Of a stretch of 64,000 nt of DNA, positions 1-9,047 are shown piece by piece. Numbering within the stretch: position 1 is the first letter of the stretch; every line of letters begins with the position of its first letter. The stretch lies in NCBI RefSeq assembly GCF_900111775.1, contig NZ_FOJJ01000039.1, positions 1-64,000 of the forward strand, given 5' to 3'. The position numbers and the translations under genes are program-made. The stretch comes from Desulfuromonas acetexigens (lineage in GTDB: Bacteria > Desulfobacterota > Desulfuromonadia > Desulfuromonadales > Trichloromonadaceae). The notes under the pieces were generated by a model that saw nothing but the letters and a program-made list of their open reading frames with translations, was not told the origin of the DNA and did not search any database.

Positions 1-211
1 GCACCAGGCCCAGCGAAGAGGCCTGCACCGTGCCTTTCATGGAGCTAGGCCAACGCACCCCCGATTTCAGCTTTTTGCTGAAAAACCGTGTCAAGAACTT
101 TTTTCACTGCCCTGCTGAATAGTTACACAAAAACAAAGCTTTATCGGGTTCACGAAGTCAACTCTTCGCTTTTCCTCGGTGTGCTCGGTGCTCTCTGTGG
201 TGAAATCGCTT
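1..211. other. left-edge noncoding stretch
   Basis: All frames carry stops and no convincing gene is seen. Positions about 172-203 hold tandem CTCGGTG/CTCTGTG-like words, which look like a degenerate short repeat downstream of the B12 gene. A short hairpin (TTTCAGC/GCTGAAA, about 65-83) has no convincing U tract in the direction of the minus-strand operon. Confidence 0.4.
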
Positions 212-961
212 TCACGCTAATTTCCCTAAACTTCTCGCCAGCTCCACCCCCTGCCGCAGCTCGGTGGCGACGGCGTCGACCTTGAGTTCGGCGGGGAGTT
301 CGGGAAGCAGGCGGAAGGCGCCGCCGCCGAGGATGATGCGGGGCGCGGCGGAGCCGAGTTCGGTCCGCGTCCGTTCGACCAGTTGGATAACCTGGGGCAG
401 GTTGAAGAGCATGGTGGCGGAGATGCCGAGGAGATCGGCCTGGTGGTCGCGGGCCGTTTTGAGGATGTCGTCCAGGGGCATGTCGGTGCCGAGAAAGCGC
501 ACGTCCCAGCCGTCCGCTTCGAGCAGATCGGCGACCATGTTGGACCCCACCTGATGCAGTTCCCCCTGGACGCCGGTGATGACCGCTCGCCCCCGGCGTT
601 CCCTGGCGACGGGCAACCGCTCGTAGACTCGCGCCACCACATATTGGGTGATGGCCGTGGCCATGTGTTCGTCGGCGACAGTGATGCGGTTGGCTTCCCA
701 GAGGCGGCCGACCTCGTAGAGCGCTTTCTGGAAAATCTCCACATAGAGATCGCGCAGATCGTGCCCCGCGTTGTGGGCCTCAAGGACGATGTCGACGGCG
801 GCCTCGCGGCGACCGGCGAGAATCGCCTGCAGAAAGAGCCGGCGACTGAGGGCCAGGGGATCGTTCGTCTCCCTTTTGCCTTCCGTTTTCTCGGCGGTCA
901 GGGCGGCAAATTCGCTTCCGGCGGCGAGGGAGATTTCCGGCATGGGGTCTCTTGGGCTCAT
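212..961 (-). CDS. stand-alone CarH-like cobalamin-binding protein (possible B12 photoreceptor)
   Basis: The 249-residue protein has a helical B12-binding-2 (cap) domain at about 35-115 and a Rossmann-type B12-binding domain at about 122-245. It shows both hallmarks of CarA/CarH light sensors: Wx9EH in the cap (W88, E98, H99) and ExHxxG for the lower axial ligand (E134, H136, G139), plus the GGG loop near the end. CarH-type proteins bind adenosylcobalamin and change state in light, but this one has no MerR-type DNA-binding domain, so it probably signals by protein contact. Its ATG overlaps the TGA of the diguanylate cyclase (ATGA), which means translational coupling. A methyltransferase corrinoid protein is the alternative, but those usually have DxHxxG and lack Wx9EH. 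Confidence 0.8.
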   Translation of the reverse strand: MSPRDPMPEISLAAGSEFAALTAEKTEGKRETNDPLALSRRLFLQAILAGRREAAVDIVLEAHNAGHDLRDLYVEIFQKALYEVGRLWEANRITVADEHMATAITQYVVARVYERLPVARERRGRAVITGVQGELHQVGSNMVADLLEADGWDVRFLGTDMPLDDILKTARDHQADLLGISATMLFNLPQVIQLVERTRTELGSAAPRIILGGGAFRLLPELPAELKVDAVATELRQGVELARSLGKLA

Positions 962-1938
962 TGCGGTGGACTTTCCCGCTCCACCCGATTGCGGCCGCCG
1001 TCCTTGGCGCGATAGAGGGCGGCGTCGGCGCGGGACATGAGACTGTCCGGGTTGCTCCCCGGCGGCAGCAAGGCGACGCCGAAGCTGGCGGTGATCTGTT
1101 TTGGATAGCCGTCGATGGCCAGTTCCGCCACTTCCCGGCGCAGGCGTTCGGCGATTTCGACGCCTTTATCCAGATCGGTTCCCGGCAGCAGCAGGGCGAT
1201 TTCCTCACCGCCGACGCGGGCGACAAGGTCGTAAGGGCGCACGCTCTTTATCAAGGCGGCCGTGACCGCGACCAGAACCTCATCCCCCGTTTCGTGGCCG
1301 TAGTCGTCGTTGACCTTCTTGAAGTGATCGAGGTCAAGCATCACCAGCACCAACGGCGACTTCATCCGTGCTCCCCGCTCCGCCTCGAAGCGCAGCCGCT
1401 CATTGAAGGCCCGGCGGTTGGCGGCACCGGTCAGGGGATCTTTCAGGGCGAGTTCCTGAATGGTGCGATAGGCTTCGAGCAATTGCCGGTTGCGCTCTTG
1501 CAACTCGCGGTTCTTGCGGGTGTTTTCCCGGCTCAATACGGCCAGCTGATTGTTCAGCTGCAAGAGTTCGTCGGCGAAGGCAGCGGTTTTGGCGGCGGGA
1601 TTTTCGGCGACGAAAAGAACGCCCCGAGGGTGGCGGACCAGATGGCAGCGCAGTGTCGTCGCCCCCTGCAGAGGGCTGTGCAGATTGAGCAGAAACTCCT
1701 CGCCGCGCTCATCGTCCCCGCCCACCAACCGTCGCCGCAGTTGCGCGCCGTCGGCTTCGGTCAGATGGGCGGCGAGGGGCCGGTTGCGGCAGTCGTCACC
1801 GCCCAGGTGCAGCAGGCGCGGCACCCCGGGGCTGTGGGCGCGGATGATCCCCTCCCGGTCGAGGAGCGCGCAGAAAAGAAGGTCGCTGCCGAGGAGAAAA
1901 TCGGCCAGCTGATTCAAGGAAGCGTCTTCAGGTTTCAT
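958..1938 (-). CDS. GGDEF diguanylate cyclase
   Basis: The 326-residue protein should make c-di-GMP from two GTP. Residues 1-115 form a PAS-like sensory region, 120-160 a coiled-coil signalling helix, and 165-325 the GGDEF domain. The active-site motif is GGEEI (243-247), and the inhibitory I-site RPYD (234-237) sits five residues ahead of it, so product inhibition is likely. No membrane segment is seen, so it is cytoplasmic. The gene overlaps the upstream histidine kinase by 11 bases and the downstream B12 gene by 4. The three proteins are therefore made together and probably form one sensory pathway with c-di-GMP as output. Confidence 0.9.
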   Translation of the reverse strand: MKPEDASLNQLADFLLGSDLLFCALLDREGIIRAHSPGVPRLLHLGGDDCRNRPLAAHLTEADGAQLRRRLVGGDDERGEEFLLNLHSPLQGATTLRCHLVRHPRGVLFVAENPAAKTAAFADELLQLNNQLAVLSRENTRKNRELQERNRQLLEAYRTIQELALKDPLTGAANRRAFNERLRFEAERGARMKSPLVLVMLDLDHFKKVNDDYGHETGDEVLVAVTAALIKSVRPYDLVARVGGEEIALLLPGTDLDKGVEIAERLRREVAELAIDGYPKQITASFGVALLPPGSNPDSLMSRADAALYRAKDGGRNRVERESPPQ

Positions 1939-4210
1939 CGCGTTTCAGTCCGTCAGGTAGTTGGCGATGCAGTGCGCCGGGGAGGGTGAAGCGGAAGCAG
2001 CTGCCTTTTCCCGCGCCTTCCGATTCGACCCAGATGCGGCCGCCGTAAAGTTCGACAATCCGCTTCACCAGTGCAAGACCCAGGCCGCTGCCTTCACTCT
2101 TGGCGTCGAGCTTTTCGAAAAGACCGAAAATTTTCTCCCGGTAGCGGGGATCGATCCCCATCCCGTTGTCGCGCACGAAAAAAACGATCTCGCCTCCCGT
2201 CTCCTCCACGCCCAGCCGAATTCGAGGTGCGCCCTGATCTCCCATGTACTTGACGGCGTTTTCGATCAGATTCTGCCAGATCTCCAGCAGGCGCGGACGG
2301 TCACCGAAGAGCTTCGGCCCCTGCTCATCCCTTTCGATCCCCACTTCTTTCTCGGCCAGGGGGCCGGCCATCAGCGAGAGGACTTCTTGCAGCAGCTGGT
2401 CGAAGGCGATTTCTTCCGGCGGATTGACGAGTCGCCCGATGCGCGACATTTCCAGCAGTTCGTCGAGCAGTATGCCCATTTTTTCCGCTGCCCCGCGCAT
2501 GTGGGCGATGTCCGTCTCAATCCGCTCCGCGTTGTCCGAGGCGATGTCCTGCTCGAGAAAGCCGAGAAAGGCCTTGACCGTGACCAGCGGGCTCTTGAGG
2601 TCGTGGGAAACGGTGTAGTTGAAGCGCTCTAGTTCGCCGCTGCGTTCTTCCAGTTCCCGTGCCTTCTGTTCAAGGGCGATTTCCGCTTCTTTGCGGGGAG
2701 TGATCACCTCGGTATAGAGGACGATGCCGCCAATGCTCCCATCCCGTTCATGCCAGGGGCGGCACTGCCAGCGCACATAATCGACCCGGCCGTCGTCCCG
2801 CTCGAAAGGCTCGTCCTCGGCGCCGAGCACCTCCCCGGCCAGAGCCCGGCGATGAACTTCGCGCCATTTTTCGGGAATCTCGGGGAAGATTTCGTAATGG
2901 TGCTTGCCAATAATATCCCGGTGCTTGACCCTGTAATCGTTCAGGAAGCGGTCACTGACAAAAAGAAATTGGAGGTTTCGATCCAGGACGGCGATGGCGT
3001 TGGGATCGTGTTCGATGATGTAGTTCATCAGCTCGTGCCAGTGCCCGAGCCGGGCCTCCGCCTCTTTGCGGGGGGTGATGTCGTGAATGATGGAATACAT
3101 GTAGACCCGACCGTCGAACTCGACGGGACCGGAAAAGACCTCGACCTCCCGAACCTCGCCGCCAGCCAGGCGGTGGAGGAATTCGAAATGGTTGCGCCGC
3201 AGCTGTCGGGCCTTCTCCATTTCAGCGCGGATCGCGTCCGGGGGCAGGGTGTTGAGGTTGGCAAGGGGCATGCCCCGCAGTTCTTCCGGGGAGTAGCCGT
3301 AATAGTCTTGAGCGGCGGGGTTGGCGTCGATGATGTTGAGCGTTTCGGGGTCGACGAGCAGCATGACCGAATGGTGGTTGGCGAAGAGGCTGTGATAGCG
3401 GGCCTCGCTCTGGCGCAGCCGGACTTCGGCCTGATGACGTTCGGCCAGATGGTTTTGCAGACGCCTTCGGCTGAGGCCGATGCCGAGCATCCCCAGGGAC
3501 CAGAGCCCGCCATAGCCGATGAGGTGGAAAAGGAGATAGGTGCGCAACTCCGCCCGGTAGGGGGCCCAGGGGATGGCAACGCTGATGCCGCCGCGGATGT
3601 CGTCCACCTGGTAGCCCTGGGCGGCATGGCACTTGAGACAGCCGACATCGACGATCATCGGCCGCATCAGACGCAGGTAGGGGTCACCGTCGATGCTTTG
3701 CAACGCCGAGCGCTCGCTTTCGCCGCGCTCGAAGGCTTCGAGCGTGGCGATTTCCCAGGGATCGGGGGCATTGCCCGGGCGAATCGGCCGCAGGCTGGTG
3801 ATGTGGGCGCGGGTGCCGAAGGTGTCGTCGGCCAGTTCGTGGATCTGGCGCAGCATGTAGGCGGGGTTGATCAGGGTCAGGGGGCGCCCCGAGGGGGTTT
3901 CGATGTCCCGCTCGGGTACATGGGCGAGGTTGGCGTTGGGCGGATTGCGGGGGGAAACGGGGGCGTATATGCCGCCGTGGCCGGTCGCCCACTTGCGGAA
4001 GGTGAGATCCTTGGCGTAACTGTGACGGGCGGCGGTGCGGGCGTTGTTCAGCGCCGACTGGCGGGCCTGATAGTAGTCCCAGCCGGCCAGGAGGCATATG
4101 AGTAGGCTCCAGCAAACAACGATCAGGACAAAGGAGTCGGCAAATTGCCCAGCCCCGGTCGCTTGCGCTTCCGGGGGGGTGGTCGGCCTGTCGCTGGAAG
4201 GTTCGGTCAT
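1928..4210 (-). CDS. heme-binding (DUF3365/Tll0287-like) PAS sensor histidine kinase
   Basis: The 760-residue membrane kinase has a transmembrane helix at 26-46, then a periplasmic DUF3365/Tll0287-type domain with one c-type heme motif CLKCH (191-195), and a second helix at about 222-245. Two PAS domains (about 265-380 and 390-505) and a coiled coil follow. The HisKA box has its phospho-accepting histidine at H535, and the C-terminal HATPase domain has recognisable N (NLIENAVKY) and G (GSGLGLALVK) boxes. A heme in this domain fits redox or gas sensing, though the ligand is unknown. No DNA-binding response regulator lies next door; the downstream partners are a diguanylate cyclase and a B12 protein. 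Confidence 0.9.
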   Translation of the reverse strand: MTEPSSDRPTTPPEAQATGAGQFADSFVLIVVCWSLLICLLAGWDYYQARQSALNNARTAARHSYAKDLTFRKWATGHGGIYAPVSPRNPPNANLAHVPERDIETPSGRPLTLINPAYMLRQIHELADDTFGTRAHITSLRPIRPGNAPDPWEIATLEAFERGESERSALQSIDGDPYLRLMRPMIVDVGCLKCHAAQGYQVDDIRGGISVAIPWAPYRAELRTYLLFHLIGYGGLWSLGMLGIGLSRRRLQNHLAERHQAEVRLRQSEARYHSLFANHHSVMLLVDPETLNIIDANPAAQDYYGYSPEELRGMPLANLNTLPPDAIRAEMEKARQLRRNHFEFLHRLAGGEVREVEVFSGPVEFDGRVYMYSIIHDITPRKEAEARLGHWHELMNYIIEHDPNAIAVLDRNLQFLFVSDRFLNDYRVKHRDIIGKHHYEIFPEIPEKWREVHRRALAGEVLGAEDEPFERDDGRVDYVRWQCRPWHERDGSIGGIVLYTEVITPRKEAEIALEQKARELEERSGELERFNYTVSHDLKSPLVTVKAFLGFLEQDIASDNAERIETDIAHMRGAAEKMGILLDELLEMSRIGRLVNPPEEIAFDQLLQEVLSLMAGPLAEKEVGIERDEQGPKLFGDRPRLLEIWQNLIENAVKYMGDQGAPRIRLGVEETGGEIVFFVRDNGMGIDPRYREKIFGLFEKLDAKSEGSGLGLALVKRIVELYGGRIWVESEGAGKGSCFRFTLPGALHRQLPDGLKRDET

Positions 4211-4256
4211 CGCCGTACTCTACCTTTCCGCTGAAGGGGGGAGGTCTTTTACGGCA

Positions 4257-4703
4257 TCAGTCCTTCCCACGTACCGTCAGCACCGGCACGGTCGAGCGGC
4301 GCACCAGGCGTTCGGCGGTGCTGCCGACCATGACGTGTTCCAGGCCAGTGCGGCCGTGGGTGCCGACGACGATGAGGTCGGCGTTGACTTCCTTGGCCTG
4401 GCGGATGATTTCCTGGAAGGGGATGCCCATCACGACGGCGTTGGTGTAGGGGACGGTAGCGGCGAAGTGCTCCCTGCAGAAGTCCTCCATCGCCTTGAGC
4501 GACTGGATTTCCACTTCCCGCTCCAGCAGGGCCATGGATTCAGGCTGAATCATCGTCTTGCGGCGGTCGGTGAACTCGCCGAGAACGTGCAGCACGTGCA
4601 GTTCGGCCCCGGCCAGTCGCGCCAGCAGCAGGGCGTATTCGGCGGCGGGGAGCGAGCTTTCCGAGAAGTCGGTGGCGTAGAGAATCTTGGTGATGCTTTT
4701 CAT
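4257..4703 (-). CDS. universal stress protein, UspA family
   Basis: The 148-residue single-domain USP has the ATP-binding signature G-2x-G-9x-G-S near the C-terminus (starting GTHG) and the usual start KILYATDFSE. The ATG at 4703 is preferred because GAGG lies five bases upstream; an in-frame ATG at 4730 is possible. It lies 44 bases after the TRAP permease gene on the same strand. USP genes next to TRAP transporters are a common pairing, and the Usp may regulate transport according to ATP level. The substrate is not evident. Confidence 0.92.
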   Translation of the reverse strand: MKSITKILYATDFSESSLPAAEYALLLARLAGAELHVLHVLGEFTDRRKTMIQPESMALLEREVEIQSLKAMEDFCREHFAATVPYTNAVVMGIPFQEIIRQAKEVNADLIVVGTHGRTGLEHVMVGSTAERLVRRSTVPVLTVRGKD

Positions 4704-4747
4704 GACAGCCTCGTTTCGCTGAAGTTTCATTGTTCGCTTGTCCGTGT

Positions 4748-7156
4748 TCAAGCGGGAGCGGCTACCATCCGGTCGCGCCGGTTCTTGGTCCACTGCATGA
4801 ACCAGACCATTCCCACCAGGCCGATGCCGATGATGTCGGTGCTGATGGTCGGCCAGTAGAGCAGAACCGTGGCCGGAGCGAGGATCAGCCATTCGAGGAT
4901 GGACGTCCGGCGAATCCAGTAGAACATGGTCAGCGACGAAAAGGCAATGGTGCCGAGAGTCGCTGAAACGAAGCTCATGATGATGCGGATCGGCGTCGGG
5001 CTGATCTCTCCCTTTACCAGCACCTCGCCGGGGTTGACCATGGCGCCGGGGGTCTTGACGACCTGCGTGACCTTGGCGTTCTTTTTCGCCCGAAGTTCGA
5101 TGGTCTGGTCGCCGGCGAGCAGGACGGCGACCAGATCGTCGGGCTGGTATTCACCGCCCTCTTTGACCTCGATCTTCAGCACGGTGGCAAAGGGGGCGCC
5201 GTTTTCCAGTTCCGGCACCTTGACTTCATTGAGCTTGCCCTGAAAGAGGATCGACGGGGTGAAAGCGAAGAGCACCGGCATGACGTAAAGGAGCTTGGCG
5301 AACTTGAAGGAGGTCCAGCCGGTCTTCCAAGGGTCGGCGCCGGCGATGGCCGCGCCGGCGTAAGCCGCGACGCAGACCGGTGGCGTGATGTTGGAGTCCT
5401 GGCTCAGCCAGTAGACGATCATGTGCGCGCAGACCACCGGCACCCCGAAATTGCCGAGGGCGGGAACGGCGAGGACGGCGACGATCAGGTAGGCGGCGGT
5501 GACCGGCACGCCCATGCCGAGGACGAGGGAGGCCAGGGTGATGAGAATCAGAGCCAGAATCAGGCTGTTCCCGGCCATGGTAATGATGATGTCCGAGAAC
5601 TTGAGGCCCATGCCGGTCAGCGAGATGATGCCGACGATGACGCCGATAACGCCGACGGTGGCGCCGATGATCAGGGTGTTGCGAGCGCCGGTGAGAATCG
5701 CTTCCCAGATCTCTTTGGGACCCATGCGCGTCTCTTTTTTCACCCAGCTGATGGCGATGCAGGAGATGGTCGACCAGAAGGCCGAGAAGCCGGGGGAGCG
5801 CCCCATGATCATGAGAATGGTCATCAGCACCAGGGGGATGGCAAAATACCAGTCGTTCTTCAGCACCGTGCGCCAGGGGGGCAACTCCTCATCCACCCCT
5901 TTCAGGCCAAGCTTGGCCGCCTCGAAGTGGATCATGCAGAAGACCGAGAAGAAGTAGAGCAGCGCCGGTCCGACCGAGATCATCATGATGTAGGAATAGG
6001 GCAGGCCGGTCAATTCGGCCATGAGGAAGCCCCCGGCGCCCATGATCGGCGGCAGGAACATGCCGCCGATGGAGGCGGCGGGCTCGATCGCCCCGGCGAC
6101 GTGGGGCTTGAAACCGGCCCGCTTCATCAGCGGGATGGTGAAGGCACCGGTCGAAACGGTGTTGGCGATGGCGCTTCCCGAAACCGAGCCGAAGAGGGCC
6201 GAAGCGATGACCGCAACCTTGGCCGGGCCGCCGGTGCTCTTTCCGGCCAGGGAGAGGGGCAGGTCGATGAAGAAGCGTCCGGCCCCGGATTTCTGCAGAA
6301 AGGCGCCGAAAAAGATGAAGAGGATGACGTAGGTGGCGAGAACATTGGCCATGACCCCGAAGACGCCGTTGGTGGTGAGAAAGAGGGAGGTGGCCATGCG
6401 CTCGATACCGAAACCCCGGTGCGCCAGGATCTCCGGCAGGTGCGGGCCGAAGTAGGCGAAGGCGAGCATAATGGCACCGATCAGGGTCATCGACCAGCCG
6501 AGCACCCGCCGGCAGACTTCCATCGACAGGAGGATGCCGGCGATGCTGATCAGCCCGTCCAACTCGTTTTCCGCTCCGGCCCGATAATTCAGCGCCTCGA
6601 ACTGGCTGATCCAGTAAAAGACCGCGCCCCCGGCGGCGCAGGCGAAGAGGATGTCGCTCAGGGTCGGAACCTGGCGCCAGCGCCGCATGATCCAGCCGTC
6701 ACAGAAAAAGAGCCCGACGGCGATAGCGACGCTGCCGACGCCCAGCGGCCACAGGGCCAGGGCGGAACCAAGGCCCGCATCCCCGACTTCCAGCAGACGC
6801 GCGTGAAAGGTCGCCACATCGGGATAGAAGAAGAGGCAGGCGATCAGGCAGCTGATGATCGCGCCGATCAGCACGCCCAGCACCCCCCGGGTGACGGGAC
6901 CGCCTGACGGATAGAGCAGAAAGACCAGCACATAGGTGACAAAGACGTACAGCCCCAGATGATACTGGGTGCCGACCGTGGCGACCCCGGCCGCGTAAAA
7001 ATAGAAGAGCACCATGAACGCCCCGAGCAGGGCGGTGACCCAGTGCCAGAACCCGGTAGGGGTGCGGAAGGATTTGGCGTCCTTCTCCATTAACGCTTTG
7101 AGTTTTTTCTTCTCTTCCGGATCCAGATCCTGGATATCATCCAACTCTTCGGACAT
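4748..7156 (-). CDS. TRAP transporter fused permease (DctQM-type) with C-terminal DUF3394
   Basis: The roughly 802-residue polytopic inner-membrane protein fuses the small (4TM) and large (12TM) TRAP permease subunits, as is typical of TAXI-type TRAP systems. It drives ion-gradient-coupled uptake of a solute, often an organic acid or amino acid, delivered by the periplasmic receptor. The N-terminus is an acidic/lysine-rich cytoplasmic stretch. The glycine-rich permease repeats (FGSVSGSAIANT) are clear, and the C-terminal ~150 residues match DUF3394. ATG 7156 is chosen because GGAG lies six bases before it; an in-frame GTG at 7168 would include that site. The TAXI receptor gene is upstream, separated by repeats and a hairpin. 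Confidence 0.93.
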   Translation of the reverse strand: MSEELDDIQDLDPEEKKKLKALMEKDAKSFRTPTGFWHWVTALLGAFMVLFYFYAAGVATVGTQYHLGLYVFVTYVLVFLLYPSGGPVTRGVLGVLIGAIISCLIACLFFYPDVATFHARLLEVGDAGLGSALALWPLGVGSVAIAVGLFFCDGWIMRRWRQVPTLSDILFACAAGGAVFYWISQFEALNYRAGAENELDGLISIAGILLSMEVCRRVLGWSMTLIGAIMLAFAYFGPHLPEILAHRGFGIERMATSLFLTTNGVFGVMANVLATYVILFIFFGAFLQKSGAGRFFIDLPLSLAGKSTGGPAKVAVIASALFGSVSGSAIANTVSTGAFTIPLMKRAGFKPHVAGAIEPAASIGGMFLPPIMGAGGFLMAELTGLPYSYIMMISVGPALLYFFSVFCMIHFEAAKLGLKGVDEELPPWRTVLKNDWYFAIPLVLMTILMIMGRSPGFSAFWSTISCIAISWVKKETRMGPKEIWEAILTGARNTLIIGATVGVIGVIVGIISLTGMGLKFSDIIITMAGNSLILALILITLASLVLGMGVPVTAAYLIVAVLAVPALGNFGVPVVCAHMIVYWLSQDSNITPPVCVAAYAGAAIAGADPWKTGWTSFKFAKLLYVMPVLFAFTPSILFQGKLNEVKVPELENGAPFATVLKIEVKEGGEYQPDDLVAVLLAGDQTIELRAKKNAKVTQVVKTPGAMVNPGEVLVKGEISPTPIRIIMSFVSATLGTIAFSSLTMFYWIRRTSILEWLILAPATVLLYWPTISTDIIGIGLVGMVWFMQWTKNRRDRMVAAPA

Positions 7157-7225
7157 CGGGCGCTCCACATCTGCTTAGGGTTAAAAAGCCCGTTCGCAAT
7201 AAGACGAACCGGCCGGTTGACAGGC

Positions 7226-7250
7226 AAAGCGGGGCACAAGGCCCCGCTTT
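7226..7250 (-). other. perfect hairpin between TAXI receptor and permease genes
   Basis: A 10-bp perfect inverted repeat (AAAGCGGGGC/GCCCCGCTTT, 5-base loop) lies between the receptor stop and the permease start. No U tract follows on the minus strand. It could stabilise the abundant receptor mRNA or partly attenuate the permease. Confidence 0.5.
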
Positions 7251-7268
7251 GGTGAACTTATTGAATCG

Positions 7269-7400
7269 GTGAGGAGTGAGGGGTGAGGCGAGAAGATCGG
7301 TGAGGTGTGAGGCGTGAAGAGTGAGGAGTTGAAAAAATTCTTTTTTTTCCCTTCACCCCTTACTCCTCACTCCTCGCAGTTCTTCCCCTCACTCTTCACA
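7269..7400. repeat. GTGAGG-type heptad repeats in inverted orientation
   Basis: Purine-rich GTGAGGAGTGAGGGGTGAGG-like words run through 7269-7330, and their complements (ACTCCTCACTCCTC) through 7350-7400, so the two arms could pair as a long imperfect hairpin. Related words recur at 13455-13474, 44539-44567 and 44637-44652. Confidence 0.7.
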
Positions 7401-7403
7401 GTT

Positions 7404-8399
7404 TTACTTCGCCAGCTGCGCGTCGGTCAGGGTCAGGCCTTTTTCCTGCCAGAATTTGGCGGCGGCGGTGTGCAGCGGGGTGACGATGCCGTAGTTGCCG
7501 TCCTCGACCTTCATCGCCGCGGCGGCCTTGGTGACGCCGACCATGAAGGTCAGGCCCTCGGGGGAGAAGATCTCTTTCAGAGAGTTGTAGGCCACGTCTT
7601 CTTTGACATGCTTGCCGGCGACCCAGATGGTGGAATCCTGAACCGTCTGCACGTCGTAGTCAACCCCGCTATAGGTCCCGGCGGGGATGGTCACTTCGGC
7701 ATAGTACGGGTTGTCGGTGAAGAAGCTCGAAGCTTTGGCATCTTCAACCAGGCTCAGCAGTTTGATCTTGTTGCTCGCCGCTGCCTGGATGACCGAAGAG
7801 TTGGGGAAGCCGGCGAAGACCCACATGGCGTCGATCTTCTTGTCGCCGATGGAAGAAGCCGCTTCGCTGTAGCCGATATACTCGACGTTCATTTTGTCCC
7901 ACAGCCCCAGGGCGGTGAAGTAGCGTTGGGCGCTGGCGGCGGCGCCGGAACCGGCGGGGCCGACGGCGACGCGCTTGCCTTCGAGGGCCTTGACCGACTC
8001 GATACCGCTGTCGGCGAGCACCACCAGGTGCGCGGGGGCTCCGTAGAGGTAAGCCAGGGAGAGGACGTTGGTGTACTTCTTCGGATCGTTGGTCAGCTGC
8101 CCGGTGGTGCCGAGGAAGAGGTCGCCGGCATAGACCACGCCGAAGTCGGCGTCGCCGCTATTGACCCGGCGCAGGTTTTCCACCGAACCGGCCGAGGCCA
8201 TGTTCGAAACTTCGACATCGGGCAGTTGTTTCGAGAGACGGCTGGAGATGGCATTGGAGAAGTACTGAAAGGTGCCGCCGTCGGGGCCGCCGGAAAAGGC
8301 GAGGCGGGTTTTGGCCGCGAGGGCGCCAGCGGGAAGGGCCATCAGGGCGGCGCAGGCGAGGCAGCCTGCGAGGGCGAAAATACGCTTCATTCGGCTCAT
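7404..8399 (-). CDS. TAXI family TRAP transporter solute receptor
   Basis: The 331-residue periplasmic binding protein has an N-terminal signal peptide (about 1-28, ending AGALA). The mature start then shows the TAXI family pattern of a glycine-rich GGPDGGTF-type loop after the first strand. It captures the substrate and passes it to the fused permease encoded downstream. The start at 8399 is supported by AGGAGA seven bases upstream. A -24/-12 promoter candidate lies about 65 bases upstream, and a TetR regulator is divergent. The substrate cannot be read from sequence. Confidence 0.93.
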   Translation of the reverse strand: MSRMKRIFALAGCLACAALMALPAGALAAKTRLAFSGGPDGGTFQYFSNAISSRLSKQLPDVEVSNMASAGSVENLRRVNSGDADFGVVYAGDLFLGTTGQLTNDPKKYTNVLSLAYLYGAPAHLVVLADSGIESVKALEGKRVAVGPAGSGAAASAQRYFTALGLWDKMNVEYIGYSEAASSIGDKKIDAMWVFAGFPNSSVIQAAASNKIKLLSLVEDAKASSFFTDNPYYAEVTIPAGTYSGVDYDVQTVQDSTIWVAGKHVKEDVAYNSLKEIFSPEGLTFMVGVTKAAAAMKVEDGNYGIVTPLHTAAAKFWQEKGLTLTDAQLAK

Positions 8400-8430
8400 G
8401 CGGGGTTCTCCTTTAGTGAGGGATTAAATG

Positions 8431-8445
8431 TAGAACGTCATTCTA
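8431..8445. promoter_or_regulatory. operator-like palindrome upstream of TAXI gene
   Basis: TAGAA-N5-TTCTA with a partly symmetric centre lies between the candidate -24/-12 element and the TAXI start. This is a plausible site for the divergent TetR-type regulator; the link is inference from position and symmetry. Confidence 0.3.
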
Positions 8446-8463
8446 AAAAACACGGGCAAGATC

Positions 8464-8483
8464 TAAGCAAGGGCGATGCCAGG
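8464..8483 (-). promoter_or_regulatory. candidate sigma-54 promoter for the TAXI-TRAP operon
   Basis: Read on the minus strand the sequence is CCTGGCATCGCCCTTGCTTA. The -24 GG and -12 GC are separated by exactly 10 bases and TTGCT is intact. It points into the TAXI gene with an untranslated leader of about 55 bases. Confidence 0.45.
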
Positions 8484-8622
8484 TTTATGAACGACGACCG
8501 ACGGTTAAAAATTGTACCGCAAAATCAGCGATTTCAAGAGGAAGACGAAAAATTAATCTCTTATTTCCCCCTAACGTGGCGGCCAAAAACCGCCGCAAGG
8601 GGTGAAAAACAGCCGCCAGAAG

Positions 8623-8904
8623 GTAGGGGCGACGCATGCGTCGCTGTACGAGGTAGGGGCGCAGCATGCTGCGCCCAGGCCCCACAGGGGTCGACCGTAA
8701 CAAGGGCGTGCGTCCATGTTCCATCCCGGTTGACCGTGCCAAGGGCGACCCATGGGTCGCCCCTACGCCCGAACGGACGATGTCCGGTTATTGGTGGTGG
8801 GCGTTTCGATTGTAACAGGGCGCAGCATGCTGCGCCCCTACAGGTAACCATTCGTAATGCAACGGGAATTCCATTTTTTCTTAGGGGCGACGCATGCGTC
8901 GCCC
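8623..8904. repeat. composite array A of CATG-centred palindromes
   Basis: Units of the form GTAGGGGCG(nnn)CATG(nnn)CGCCC occur at 8623-8644 and 8653-8676 (leading GTAGGGG) and at 8743-8766 and 8818-8841 (reversed, ending CCCCTAC), with a fifth at 8882-8904. The first four have the order forward-forward-reverse-reverse, the same as the array at 15031-15229, and share flanking words such as GATTGTAACAGGGCG. Confidence 0.85.
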
Positions 8905-9047
8905 GGGTTATGCCACCGTCGTCCGGCGGCGCATCGCCGGCAATTCTTCTGTTGCCGCGAAGGGGGCGACGGGGTTAGAAAAGAGGTTCAGGGTTTTCCC
9001 TCGGCCGGAATCCCCGAAAAATTGTACGGATATTGGGGGAAGGGACA

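Larger units (their letters stand above)
8400..9047. other. 648-bp divergent intergenic region, repeat-rich
   Basis: This region separates the TAXI gene (leftward) from the tetR-like gene (rightward). It holds the TAXI promoter candidate and a palindrome near 8431, then an array of CATG-centred palindromes from 8623 to 8904. No protein-coding signal was found; short open frames here only reflect the palindromes. Confidence 0.6.

Noticed and set aside
88-285. 65-codon plus-strand frame at the left edge
   Set aside because: Runs into the end of the B12 gene on the other strand and contains a low-complexity repeat.
2750-4105. 451-codon plus-strand frame opposite the heme histidine kinase
   Set aside because: Shadow of the kinase; no domain or start signal.
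5423-6907. 494-codon plus-strand frame opposite the TRAP permease
   Set aside because: Antisense to a well-supported membrane protein; extreme Asp/Gly/His composition typical of a shadow frame.
8623-8904. Repeat array as a possible CRISPR
   Set aside because: The units are palindromes in both orientations with unequal spacing (30-90 bases) and no cas genes nearby.
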